A DNA stretch of 5,779 nucleotides from Spirochaetaceae bacterium (lineage in GTDB: Bacteria > Spirochaetota > Spirochaetia > Treponematales > Breznakiellaceae), in the NCBI GenBank assembly GCA_031256815.1, contig JAIRPU010000076.1, positions 1 through 5,779 of the forward strand. The letters are read 5' to 3'. This document shows positions 1-5,037 of this stretch, piece by piece. A model generated the notes under the pieces. That model was not told where the DNA came from and made no database searches. It worked only from the letters and a program-made list of their open reading frames with translations. Made by a program: the position numbers and the translations under genes. How positions within the stretch are numbered: position 1 is the first letter of the stretch; each line of letters starts with the position of its first letter.

Positions 1-82
1 CGCCCAGCACACGCACAATTACCGCTTCCTTAAAAGCGCCGTTTTCCAGTTTGATTTTTGCCCCCGTTTTTAATTGAGCCAT
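1..82 (-). CDS. N-terminal fragment of an unidentified protein, possibly a protein kinase
   Basis: Only the first 27 codons are present; the gene runs off the left edge. The start is ATG at 80-82, supported by a strong Shine-Dalgarno GAAAGGAG (complement of 89-96) six bases upstream. The visible peptide begins MAQLKTGAKIKLENGAFK and ends AVIVRVLG. A short basic lead, a 'G-x-x-I-x-L-x-N-G' strand pair and a closing 'V-x-R-V-L-G' resemble the N-termini of some bacterial Ser/Thr kinase-like proteins just before the glycine-rich loop. The loop itself would lie outside the window, so this identity is a guess. The gene is divergent from the HTH regulator at 185-505 and shares its 102-base upstream region. 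That the reading frame is a real gene is fairly secure because of the Shine-Dalgarno; the function is not. Confidence 0.6.
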   Translation of the reverse strand, partial: MAQLKTGAKIKLENGAFKEAVIVRVLG

Positions 83-131
83 CTCTCACTCCTTTCAACG
101 TTTTCTTTTAGAGAGCGTAACTCAATATTTT

Positions 132-153
132 GTTTCCGTCAAGAAACGGTAAC
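132..153. promoter_or_regulatory. imperfect palindrome, candidate operator of the HTH regulator
   Basis: GTTTCCGT (132-139), six bases, then ACGGTAAC (146-153) form an inverted repeat with 7 of 8 positions matching. It lies between two divergent genes. On the minus strand it contains TTGACG (complement of 137-142), a -35-like hexamer for the leftward gene. On the plus strand it covers the region where the -35 of the HTH gene should be. Small Cro/C1-type repressors commonly bind such palindromes at their own promoter. The pairing is seen in the sequence; the operator role is inferred. Confidence 0.45.
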
Positions 154-170
154 CCTTAGAATAGTTATCT

Positions 171-178
171 TATAGAAT
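171..178 (+). promoter_or_regulatory. candidate -10 element of the HTH gene, almost touching its start codon
   Basis: TATAGAAT at 171-178 contains TAGAAT (173-178), a 5/6 match to TATAAT, ending six bases before the ATG at 185. A second TAGAAT sits 16 bases upstream at 157-162. No good -35 is seen at the expected distance. Transcription from the nearer element would begin at about the start codon. This fits the absence of any Shine-Dalgarno before the gene. Confidence 0.4.
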
Positions 179-184
179 ACGATT

Positions 185-505
185 ATGGATGTTGGCAAAA
201 CCGTCATTCAGAATGTCCGAAAATGGCGCAGACTAAACGGCTTTTCGCAGGAAAAATTAGCCGGATTATCGGGATTTACCTACTCGTATATACGGCAAAT
301 AGAGTGCGGGCGGAAATGCCCGTCAATTCAATTTATAGAAAAAATTGCTTTTGCGCTTAAAATAGAACCCTACCAGTTGTTTCTAAAAGAAAACGAGCCT
401 GTTTCAGGCGCGCAGAGCTACGAAGAAATGCGCAAACGCCAGGCTGAATCGGAACTGATAGAGACGGTCTCAAAAAACATTCATTTAGCATTTGAAAAGA
501 TATAA
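185..505 (+). CDS. Cro/C1-type (XRE family) helix-turn-helix transcriptional regulator
   Basis: This is a 106-residue protein whose residues 7-66 form a classic HTH_3 domain. The first two helices carry NVRKWRRLNGFSQEKLAGLS, where the G-F-S-Q-E-K-L-A signature marks HTH helix 2. The recognition helix follows at about 32-44 (TYSYIRQIECGRK), and a closing helix ends in IEPYQLF. Residues 67-106 are a charged, probably helical tail (EEMRKRQAESE) that could mediate dimerisation; no ligand or protease domain is present. It probably acts in the cytoplasm as a DNA-binding repressor, plausibly of itself and of the divergent gene at 1-82 through the palindrome at 132-153. No Shine-Dalgarno precedes the ATG, and a -10-like element ends six bases before it, so a leaderless mRNA is possible. 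The family is secure; the regulatory target is inferred. Confidence 0.88.
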   Translation: MDVGKTVIQNVRKWRRLNGFSQEKLAGLSGFTYSYIRQIECGRKCPSIQFIEKIAFALKIEPYQLFLKENEPVSGAQSYEEMRKRQAESELIETVSKNIHLAFEKI

Positions 506-548
506 CCTTTCTGACGGCGCAGTTTAATATATTCATTTTTATTATTTG

Positions 549-575
549 GGCGCATTTTTGCAAAGCAAAAGCGCC
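549..575. repeat. stem-loop with an A/T-rich core inside GC-rich arms
   Basis: GGCGC (549-553) pairs with GCGCC (571-575), and inside it TTTTGC (556-561) pairs with GCAAAA (565-570) around an AAA loop, leaving a two-base bulge. It is the first of several inverted repeats between the HTH gene and rpmE. No T-run follows on either strand, so on its own it is not an obvious terminator. It may be part of a dispersed intergenic repeat. Confidence 0.5.
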
Positions 576-593
576 TGCCCAGTCCGCTGCGCG

Positions 594-634
594 GGCAGCC
601 ACGCCGGCTGCCACTGCCGGCTGCCGCCTTTTTT
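594..634 (+). terminator. probable intrinsic terminator downstream of the HTH gene
   Basis: GGCAGCC (594-600) pairs perfectly with GGCTGCC (619-625). Three bases later comes a run of six T residues (629-634). A nested alternative pairs the same left arm with GGCTGCC at 606-612. The ten-base unit GCCGGCTGCC occurs twice in tandem register (603-612 and 616-625), which allows these competing folds. The position, about 90 bases after the HTH stop and before the rpmE promoter, suits a terminator that isolates the two genes. Confidence 0.55.
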
Positions 635-704
635 CAAAATAATAGCCCATGGCCCGCCACAAAATATTTCTAATTCGGAATTTCTGCAAACAAATACAAA
701 CTTA

Positions 705-732
705 TTGACAAGTTTTTTTTTGTATGTAAAAC
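705..732 (+). promoter_or_regulatory. sigma-70-type promoter of rpmE
   Basis: A perfect TTGACA (705-710) is followed after 16 bases by TAAAAC (727-732), a 4/6 match to the -10 consensus. The predicted mRNA start is near 739, giving a leader of about 14 bases that contains the AGGAGA ribosome site. The spacer contains a run of nine T residues (713-721). Confidence 0.55.
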
Positions 733-752
733 TGCCCAGGATAGGAGATTAT

Positions 753-959
753 ATGAGATCCGGAATTCATCCAAATTACGAAGTTACAACTATAACTTGC
801 GCTTGCGGCAATGTTATAGAAACCCGTTCTACGGCAAAAGACATTAAGGTCGAAATTTGTTCAGCATGCCATCCTTTTTTTACAGGCAAGCAAAAACTTG
901 TAGACACCGCAGGCCGTATCGAGCGTTTCCGCAGGAAATATAACATAAAAGAAACTTAA
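753..959 (+). CDS. rpmE: 50S ribosomal protein L31, zinc-binding (C+) form
   Basis: This 68-residue protein matches L31 along its whole length. It opens with MRSGIHPNYE and has the two cysteine pairs of the zinc-binding type, CAC at residues 16-18 and CSAC at 36-39. Next come the HPFFTGKQKLVDTAGR block (40-55) and the RFRRKY tail. It belongs to the large ribosomal subunit. The start is ATG 753, supported by AGGAGA at 743-748. The open frame extends upstream to 546, but that part crosses terminator-like repeats and a promoter, so it is not coding. In several spirochaetes rpmE lies next to rho; rho is not in this window. The presence of the zinc cysteines suggests this is the zinc-replete paralogue if a C-minus copy exists elsewhere. 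The next gene begins 43 bases downstream. Confidence 0.96.
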   Translation: MRSGIHPNYEVTTITCACGNVIETRSTAKDIKVEICSACHPFFTGKQKLVDTAGRIERFRRKYNIKET

Positions 960-967
960 TTTTCCGC

Positions 968-995
968 TAAAGCCGGCGCGCCAAAATGCCGATAC
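968..995 (+). promoter_or_regulatory. candidate sigma-28 (FliA/WhiG) promoter of the LysM/M23-like gene
   Basis: TAAAGCCG (968-975), 12 bases, GCCGATAC (988-995). Against the enteric sigma-28 consensus TAAAGTTT-N11-GCCGATAA this is 5/8 and 7/8, with the spacer one base longer. The -10 ends seven bases before the ATG at 1003, so transcription would start at or next to the start codon. The neighbouring GGCGCGCC (976-983) is a perfect palindrome lying in the spacer. Confidence 0.5.
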
Positions 996-1002
996 TCTTT
1001 GT

Positions 1003-1869
1003 ATGGAGACTACTCAACGGGTTTGCGGGCGCGCATTTTTTACTGTAGCTTTTTTTGTTTTTACTGCGCTGCTTCATGCCGGCGAGCTTATTCATGTGGT
1101 TGCAAATGGAGAAACCGCATATTCAATGGCGCGGCAATACGGAGTTAAAGTTGAAGATATTCTTTTACTAAATGGCATAGATGATGCGCGCAGAATCCGC
1201 GTAGGTCAAAAAATCCGTATTCCGCAAGGTTCGTTAATGGCCCCCCAGCTTAAAGCAGATAACGAAAAACCGCGTACACATTACACAGAAAAAGGCGAAA
1301 CCCTAACAGGAATTGCCCGTAAATACGCAATAAGCCTTACCGAATTACGGGAATTAAACGCGCTTCCGTTAAATTATGTGCTTAAAGCAGGCGATGTTTT
1401 AGTTATTAGCGCGCCGCAGGAAACCTCTGCCGGAGCTTCCAAAGAAAAGCCTACAGCGCAGCCGGCAAAAAAAGCGCCTTATGTCCCGCCAAAAACAGAA
1501 TCCAAAAACAAAGCCACAATATGGCCGTTTACGGCAAAAGAACAAACGTATATAAGCGGCAAACTAAGTCCTGGAATGCTTTTAACAGGCGAGCCAAACG
1601 AATCGGTGCGAAGTGTTTCCAGCGGGACGGTTGTTTCCGCAGGGCCATATCGCGGTTATGGCAGAGTGGTAATCGTAAAAAGCGATTCCGGCTATGATTA
1701 TTTTTATGGCGGATGCGAAACACTTTCTGTCCGCAAAGGCGACCGCGTTGTGCCGGGCACAGAAGTCGGCAGACTTGGCGTAAGCGCTCATACTGCAAAG
1801 CCTCAACTAACTTTTATGATATATTTAAATCGCACTTCACTTGACCCGGCAACCGCGCCCAGAGCATAG
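1003..1869 (+). CDS. exported protein with two LysM domains and a degenerate (catalytically dead) peptidase M23 domain
   Basis: The 288-residue protein has an N-terminal export signal (hydrophobic AFFTVAFFVFTALLHA, about 11-26). LysM domains that bind peptidoglycan glycan strands follow at 29-73 and 92-136, then a Lys/Pro-rich linker (137-173) and a C-terminal M23/LytM-like fold (about 185-283). The fold is recognisable from SSGTVVSAGPYRGYGRVVIV (206-225) and VRKGDRVVPGTEVGRLG (243-259). The catalytic set is gone: the HxH motif reads Q268-L-T270, the usual Tyr-x-His reads Y235-G-G237, and no HxxxD is present near 189-193. It therefore cannot be a normal zinc endopeptidase and resembles NlpD/EnvC-type activators of amidases. 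No Shine-Dalgarno precedes the ATG; a sigma-28-like -10 ends seven bases upstream. The gene is convergent with the traB-like gene, with three bases between stop codons. The fold is confident, the activator role inferred. Confidence 0.9.
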   Translation: METTQRVCGRAFFTVAFFVFTALLHAGELIHVVANGETAYSMARQYGVKVEDILLLNGIDDARRIRVGQKIRIPQGSLMAPQLKADNEKPRTHYTEKGETLTGIARKYAISLTELRELNALPLNYVLKAGDVLVISAPQETSAGASKEKPTAQPAKKAPYVPPKTESKNKATIWPFTAKEQTYISGKLSPGMLLTGEPNESVRSVSSGTVVSAGPYRGYGRVVIVKSDSGYDYFYGGCETLSVRKGDRVVPGTEVGRLGVSAHTAKPQLTFMIYLNRTSLDPATAPRA

Positions 1870-1872
1870 CTG

Positions 1873-3060
1873 CTAAAAAAAATTGGATATAATTTTTGCA
1901 AAAGAAGCAAAAGAAATTATATTGCCAATTGCGCCCCCCAAAGACGCAAGAAAAAAAACCAAAAGAATATGAGTTATACGGTTACGATAAATTCCTTTTA
2001 TGCTCATAGCGTCATCTGTCAGCGTTTGCGCATCTTCTATTCGCGGACGGCGAAGCCATGCCTGCGCAATTCCGGAAAACAACCCAACGCTAATAACGGG
2101 GCTTAATGTTCCAATAGGCGCTCCTATAAACGAAATTAAAATCGCCAATGGGTGCGCCAGAGCGATAAGCGCGCCAAGCGCGGCAAGGGAGCCGTTCCAA
2201 ATTAACCAGCGTAACAGCCCTTCGCTTACCTGCGAAAAATCAGCGCGCCAAATTCCTATGGCAACAAAAACAATTATTAATGCCGGAATTATCCAAGCCG
2301 CAATTTTAGACCACAGGCCGGGACGCGGAGTTACTTCAATGGCGCTTAAATCAATTTTTTTTTCAATCTGTTCAGACGCAAATTTTTCTATATGAGCGCG
2401 TACGCCGTTAAGATGCCCTGCACCCAAAACGGCAACAGTTTTATTTTTGCCGGCGCTTTCTTCCCAAATTTTCGCAGCAAGATAATAATCACGTTCGTCA
2501 ATTAAAGTTTCTTTTACTTCAGGAAGAAAATCTGAAATTTCATTCATCATGCTGTCAAGCTCTGAATTTTTTTTTAGGTTTTCTATTTCTTCTTCACTTA
2601 TTTTGGTTGTATTAAACGCGCTTGAAATTAAAACAGAGAGAAGCTTTGCGCGGCTAAAAAAACCGCATTTTGCCCAGGCGCGGCGTAATGTAAGCTGAAC
2701 TTCGCGGTCGCAGAACGCAAAAGGAATACCAAGCTCTTTTGCAATTTGAATTGCGGCCTTCATTTCTTCGCCCGGTTCAACTCCCGCTTCGCTGCCCAAA
2801 CGCCGTTGAAACGAAGATAAAACCAAATTGGCAATAAGCAAAAACCCTTTGCCTTCGCGGATTGTTTTTATCATATCTAGTTTTTGCCAGTTTGCCCCGG
2901 TTATTGAATCGTAACGCCCGCTGTCTATTTCTACACAAACAATATCCGGTTTTTCTTCTCTTATGCAGCGCGACACTTCTTCTATGCTTTCTCTGGAAAT
3001 GTGCGCGGTACCAATAAGGGTTATATTACCCTTATCTAATTCTATTTGAGTACGGCTCAT
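1873..3060 (-). CDS. TraB/PrgY family membrane protein
   Basis: The 395-residue protein has a soluble N-terminal TraB domain (about 1-245) and a membrane C-terminus. Family motifs visible are GTAHIS (17-22), VCVEID with Glu44 and nearby Arg49, CDRE (117-120), ERDYYLA (189-195) and LGAGHLNGV (212-220). The two G-x-x-H-like motifs and the Glu are the conserved residues that link TraB/PrgY to the TIKI/GumN protease-like superfamily. Four hydrophobic segments lie at about 252-271, 286-308, 310-334 and 363-388. There is no signal peptide, so the N-domain probably faces the cytoplasm. Enterococcal PrgY lowers the activity of its own sex pheromone; the role in spirochaetes is unknown. The ATG lies five bases after the stop of the TPR lipoprotein gene, so the two are almost certainly one operon and probably translationally coupled, with only a weak GGAAA upstream. 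Two runs of nine A in the coding strand (2355-2363, 2567-2575) are slippage-prone. Confidence 0.9.
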   Translation of the reverse strand: MSRTQIELDKGNITLIGTAHISRESIEEVSRCIREEKPDIVCVEIDSGRYDSITGANWQKLDMIKTIREGKGFLLIANLVLSSFQRRLGSEAGVEPGEEMKAAIQIAKELGIPFAFCDREVQLTLRRAWAKCGFFSRAKLLSVLISSAFNTTKISEEEIENLKKNSELDSMMNEISDFLPEVKETLIDERDYYLAAKIWEESAGKNKTVAVLGAGHLNGVRAHIEKFASEQIEKKIDLSAIEVTPRPGLWSKIAAWIIPALIIVFVAIGIWRADFSQVSEGLLRWLIWNGSLAALGALIALAHPLAILISFIGAPIGTLSPVISVGLFSGIAQAWLRRPRIEDAQTLTDDAMSIKGIYRNRITHILLVFFLASLGGAIGNIISFASFAKIISNFF

Positions 3061-3065
3061 GCTAA

Positions 3066-4502
3066 TTAACTGTTTCCGCGCGCGCCTGTGGCAGCATTTG
3101 CCGCTTTAACCCCGCCTGTTTCAAAAACCATTTCAAATATCCGCCATTCAAGCGATTCGCGGCATTGCAGCCCTTTAAATTCATTAAAAAGTTTTTGCGC
3201 AAGTCCTTCATTTCCTTTAACGCTGTAATAACTGGCAAGATAAAAAAGATTCTTTGCTTTTTGCCGCAGGTCTTTTTCCGCATTGGTGCGCTGCGCAATA
3301 TCCCCGTCTCCCTTAAAGTCGTAAAAAAGCCGCATCACATAATAATCGATTTTGGAACGGTCTGCCTTACGCATAATTTCTTCCAGAAACTCTTTAAATT
3401 GAGCGGGTTTTCCGCCGGCGTACAAGCCATTAATTACAGAAAGTATTGCATAGGAATAAGTACCTTTGGAAGCTTCGTAGGCGGTGCGGAATGCGTCCCG
3501 CGCTAAATCAAAACGCTTTTCGCGCATATAATGAACGCCAAGCATTTCCTGGCCAAAATAATAATCCGGTTTTATTTTAACAAGCGCTTCATAATCGCGC
3601 ATGGCAGATTTATATTCGCCCAATTCATCTTTAATTCCGGCGCTGTAAACATAAGAGACAAAAATATTAGGATTAATTTTTTCGGCGTTTTCAAATTCGC
3701 TAAGCGCATCACGTTTTTTGTCCATTGCGAGCAGGGCGCGTCCGCGGTCATAAGAAATCCAATAATCACCGGGCGCTATCTTTTTTGCCTTGTCAAGGTC
3801 GACAAGCGAATCTTTTGGGTTCCCCATTTCGCGTAAAAGCCGGCCGCGCTGTGCCAGCACCTGCGCGTCATTCGGATAAAGTTCAACCGCTTCGTTTAAA
3901 CGGCGCAGCGCTTCTTTGGGCTGGCGCTGCAGACGAAAAACCTGAGCGCGTCCTGTAAGCGCATCCACATTTTTGGGTTCAACTTTTAAAGCGGCATCGT
4001 AATAGCCCGCAGCATTACGGAGTTCGTTATTATTTAGCGCAAGCGTACCGTTGGCGTTTAATGCCGGAACAAAAACGGGGTCGGTTTTTAATATTGCGTC
4101 TAATTTTGCTTTTTGCTCCTTTGTTTTACCTTCAGCGCCGTCAATATTTGCAAGCACAAATTGTGCTTCAAGAGAATCTTTTGTTGTGCTGCTGTTTTCG
4201 CGGGCAAGCGCGGCGGTTTCACGCGCTTTTTCAAGTTTACCTGCGGAAAAATAAATAGAGGCTTTTACCATAAGATTAGAGCTTTTAGCGGCGGCTTCAG
4301 GCGACAATGAATCAAACAGCGAAAGCGCGCCTTCAAGATCGCCGCGTTGTAAACGCGCATATACCGAATCCAAAAAGGTATTTGGACGCGCTGCAACAGC
4401 AGTAGTCGCGCACGAAACAACGGCAAGCGCGGTAATAACACATATCAAAACCGCAAGAATAAAGCGCCGTGAAACACGGCAAAAAGGTAAATAGCAAATC
4501 AT
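3066..4502 (-). CDS. tetratricopeptide-repeat lipoprotein
   Basis: From the ATG at 4502 this is a 478-residue protein. The N-terminus is a lipoprotein signal: basic RVSRR (9-13), a hydrophobic stretch (14-30) and the lipobox AVVS-C31, permissive as in spirochaetes. About nine TPR-like helical pairs follow between residues 43 and 346, most regular at 146-312 (for example YYDAALKVEPKNVDALTGRA at 167-186). A further pair at about 416-446 (KNLFYLASYYSVKGNEGLAQ) resembles the C-terminal repeat of the E. coli lipoprotein NlpI. TPR arrays act as protein-docking scaffolds; here probably at the outer or inner membrane, periplasmic side. A longer form from ATG 4547 (493 residues) is possible, but it would put 15 extra residues before the signal and start inside a hairpin. 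The shorter start sits seven bases after a sigma-28-like -10. Neighbours are flgC upstream (71 bases) and the traB-like gene five bases downstream. Partner and substrate are unknown. Confidence 0.9.
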   Translation of the reverse strand: MICYLPFCRVSRRFILAVLICVITALAVVSCATTAVAARPNTFLDSVYARLQRGDLEGALSLFDSLSPEAAAKSSNLMVKASIYFSAGKLEKARETAALARENSSTTKDSLEAQFVLANIDGAEGKTKEQKAKLDAILKTDPVFVPALNANGTLALNNNELRNAAGYYDAALKVEPKNVDALTGRAQVFRLQRQPKEALRRLNEAVELYPNDAQVLAQRGRLLREMGNPKDSLVDLDKAKKIAPGDYWISYDRGRALLAMDKKRDALSEFENAEKINPNIFVSYVYSAGIKDELGEYKSAMRDYEALVKIKPDYYFGQEMLGVHYMREKRFDLARDAFRTAYEASKGTYSYAILSVINGLYAGGKPAQFKEFLEEIMRKADRSKIDYYVMRLFYDFKGDGDIAQRTNAEKDLRQKAKNLFYLASYYSVKGNEGLAQKLFNEFKGLQCRESLEWRIFEMVFETGGVKAANAATGARGNS

Positions 4503-4509
4503 AATTCGA

Positions 4510-4536
4510 TTATCGGCAAAATAATTTAAAACTAGC
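4510..4536 (-). promoter_or_regulatory. candidate sigma-28 promoter of the TPR lipoprotein-traB operon
   Basis: On the minus strand: GCTAGTTT (complement of 4529-4536), 11 bases, GCCGATAA (complement of 4510-4517). The -10 octamer is identical to the enteric sigma-28 consensus, the spacer length is exact, and the -35 matches AGTTT (5/8). The -10 ends seven bases before the ATG at 4500-4502. The same distance is seen at the LysM gene, and it predicts a leaderless or nearly leaderless mRNA. Confidence 0.55.
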
Positions 4537-4542
4537 GAAATC

Positions 4543-4562
4543 CGCATACTGCATAATATGCG
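4543..4562. repeat. inverted repeat between flgC and the TPR gene
   Basis: CGCATA (4543-4548) and TATGCG (4557-4562) are perfect inverted arms around eight bases. A nested perfect palindrome, GCATA-a-TATGC, occupies 4551-4561. The repeat follows the flgC stop, but no T-run follows it on the minus strand, so it is a poor terminator. It may be a protein-binding site or a weak hairpin. It contains the alternative upstream ATG of the TPR gene. Confidence 0.45.
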
Positions 4563-4567
4563 AATAT

Positions 4568-4596
4568 ATAAAACTAAGTTCTGCTTCCAATGTCAA
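4568..4596 (-). promoter_or_regulatory. possible sigma-70-type promoter within the end of flgC
   Basis: On the minus strand a perfect TTGACA (complement of 4591-4596) is followed after 17 bases by TTTTAT (complement of 4568-4573, 4/6). The TTGACA falls in the flgC codons for Ile-Asp-Ile, so it may be a coding coincidence. If active it would start mRNA near 4561 and give a second, constitutive source of the TPR-traB transcript. Confidence 0.35.
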
Positions 4597-5035
4597 TCGC
4601 GCGCATAAACATTGTTTTGGAACCTTCCACTACCGACGCATTGGCTTCGTATGCGCGTGTAGCGGCTATCATATCCGTCATCTCTGTTACTATATCAACA
4701 TTCGGCATTTCAACATAGTCCTTATTAGGGCCGTCTAAAATCCGGTCAGGATGCGAAGGGTCATATACAAGCCTCGGCGGAGCGGTATCTTTTTGAATTT
4801 CAGAAACACGAACCCCTTTGCCAACGCCGTTGTCCATACCGTCCGGCAGAAAAGGGCTGCGCCAATAGGCCTGTTCCACGCGCGGACGCATTATAACACG
4901 GCTGCGCCTGTAGGGGCCGCCTTCCGATGTGCGTGTTGTTGTTGCATTGGCGATGTTATCGGCTATTACATCGGTACGGAGGCGTTCCGCCGCCATGCCT
5001 GTAGAAGCTATATTTATTGCTGTTAAAAGTCCCAA
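4574..5035 (-). CDS. flgC: flagellar basal-body rod protein FlgC
   Basis: The 153-residue product has both ends of the rod-protein family. The N-terminal helix region carries STGMAAERLRTDVIADNIAN (11-30), and the C-terminal helix carries NVDIVTEMTDMIAATRAYEA (112-131) followed by SKTMFMRAIDIG. FlgC builds the proximal rod that joins the MS ring to the distal rod; in spirochaetes this sits in the periplasm under the outer membrane. The start is an uncommon TTG (5033-5035). It is chosen because it gives the exact family N-terminus and because AAGGGGA at the end of flgB is a good ribosome site about six bases upstream. It follows the flgB stop by two bases, so translation is coupled. In spirochaetes fliE usually comes next; here a TPR lipoprotein gene does, and no fliE is in the window. 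Confidence 0.96.
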   Translation of the reverse strand: MGLLTAINIASTGMAAERLRTDVIADNIANATTTRTSEGGPYRRSRVIMRPRVEQAYWRSPFLPDGMDNGVGKGVRVSEIQKDTAPPRLVYDPSHPDRILDGPNKDYVEMPNVDIVTEMTDMIAATRAYEANASVVEGSKTMFMRAIDIGSRT

Positions 5036-5037
5036 AA

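Noticed and set aside
357..689. A 110-codon frame on the minus strand overlapping the HTH gene and the GC-rich patch.
   Set aside because: It has no ribosome site and no recognisable domain; its Ala/Arg-rich middle is simply the GC-rich repeat read as protein.
546..752. Upstream extension of the L31 reading frame (69 extra codons).
   Set aside because: It runs through stem-loops, a terminator-like T-run and a TTGACA promoter, and ATG 753 has a strong ribosome site and the exact L31 N-terminus.
1863..1882. Short inverted repeat AGCA / TGCT with an A-run between the convergent stop codons.
   Set aside because: The stem has only four pairs, and the A/T run is on the wrong side for a terminator in either direction.
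2000..2395. A 131-codon plus-strand frame opposite the traB-like gene.
   Set aside because: It is antisense to the conserved membrane part of a recognised protein and shows no domain or ribosome site.
4503..4547. Upstream ATG of the TPR gene at 4545-4547.
   Set aside because: It adds 15 residues before the signal peptide, lies in a hairpin, has no ribosome site, and would be cut off if the sigma-28 promoter is used. Kept as an alternative only.
4956..4963. A perfect GCCGATAA on the minus strand inside flgC, identical to the sigma-28 -10 octamer.
   Set aside because: It encodes Ala-Asp-Asn of the conserved rod motif, no TAAAGTTT-like sequence lies 11 bases upstream, and no start codon follows at a sensible distance.
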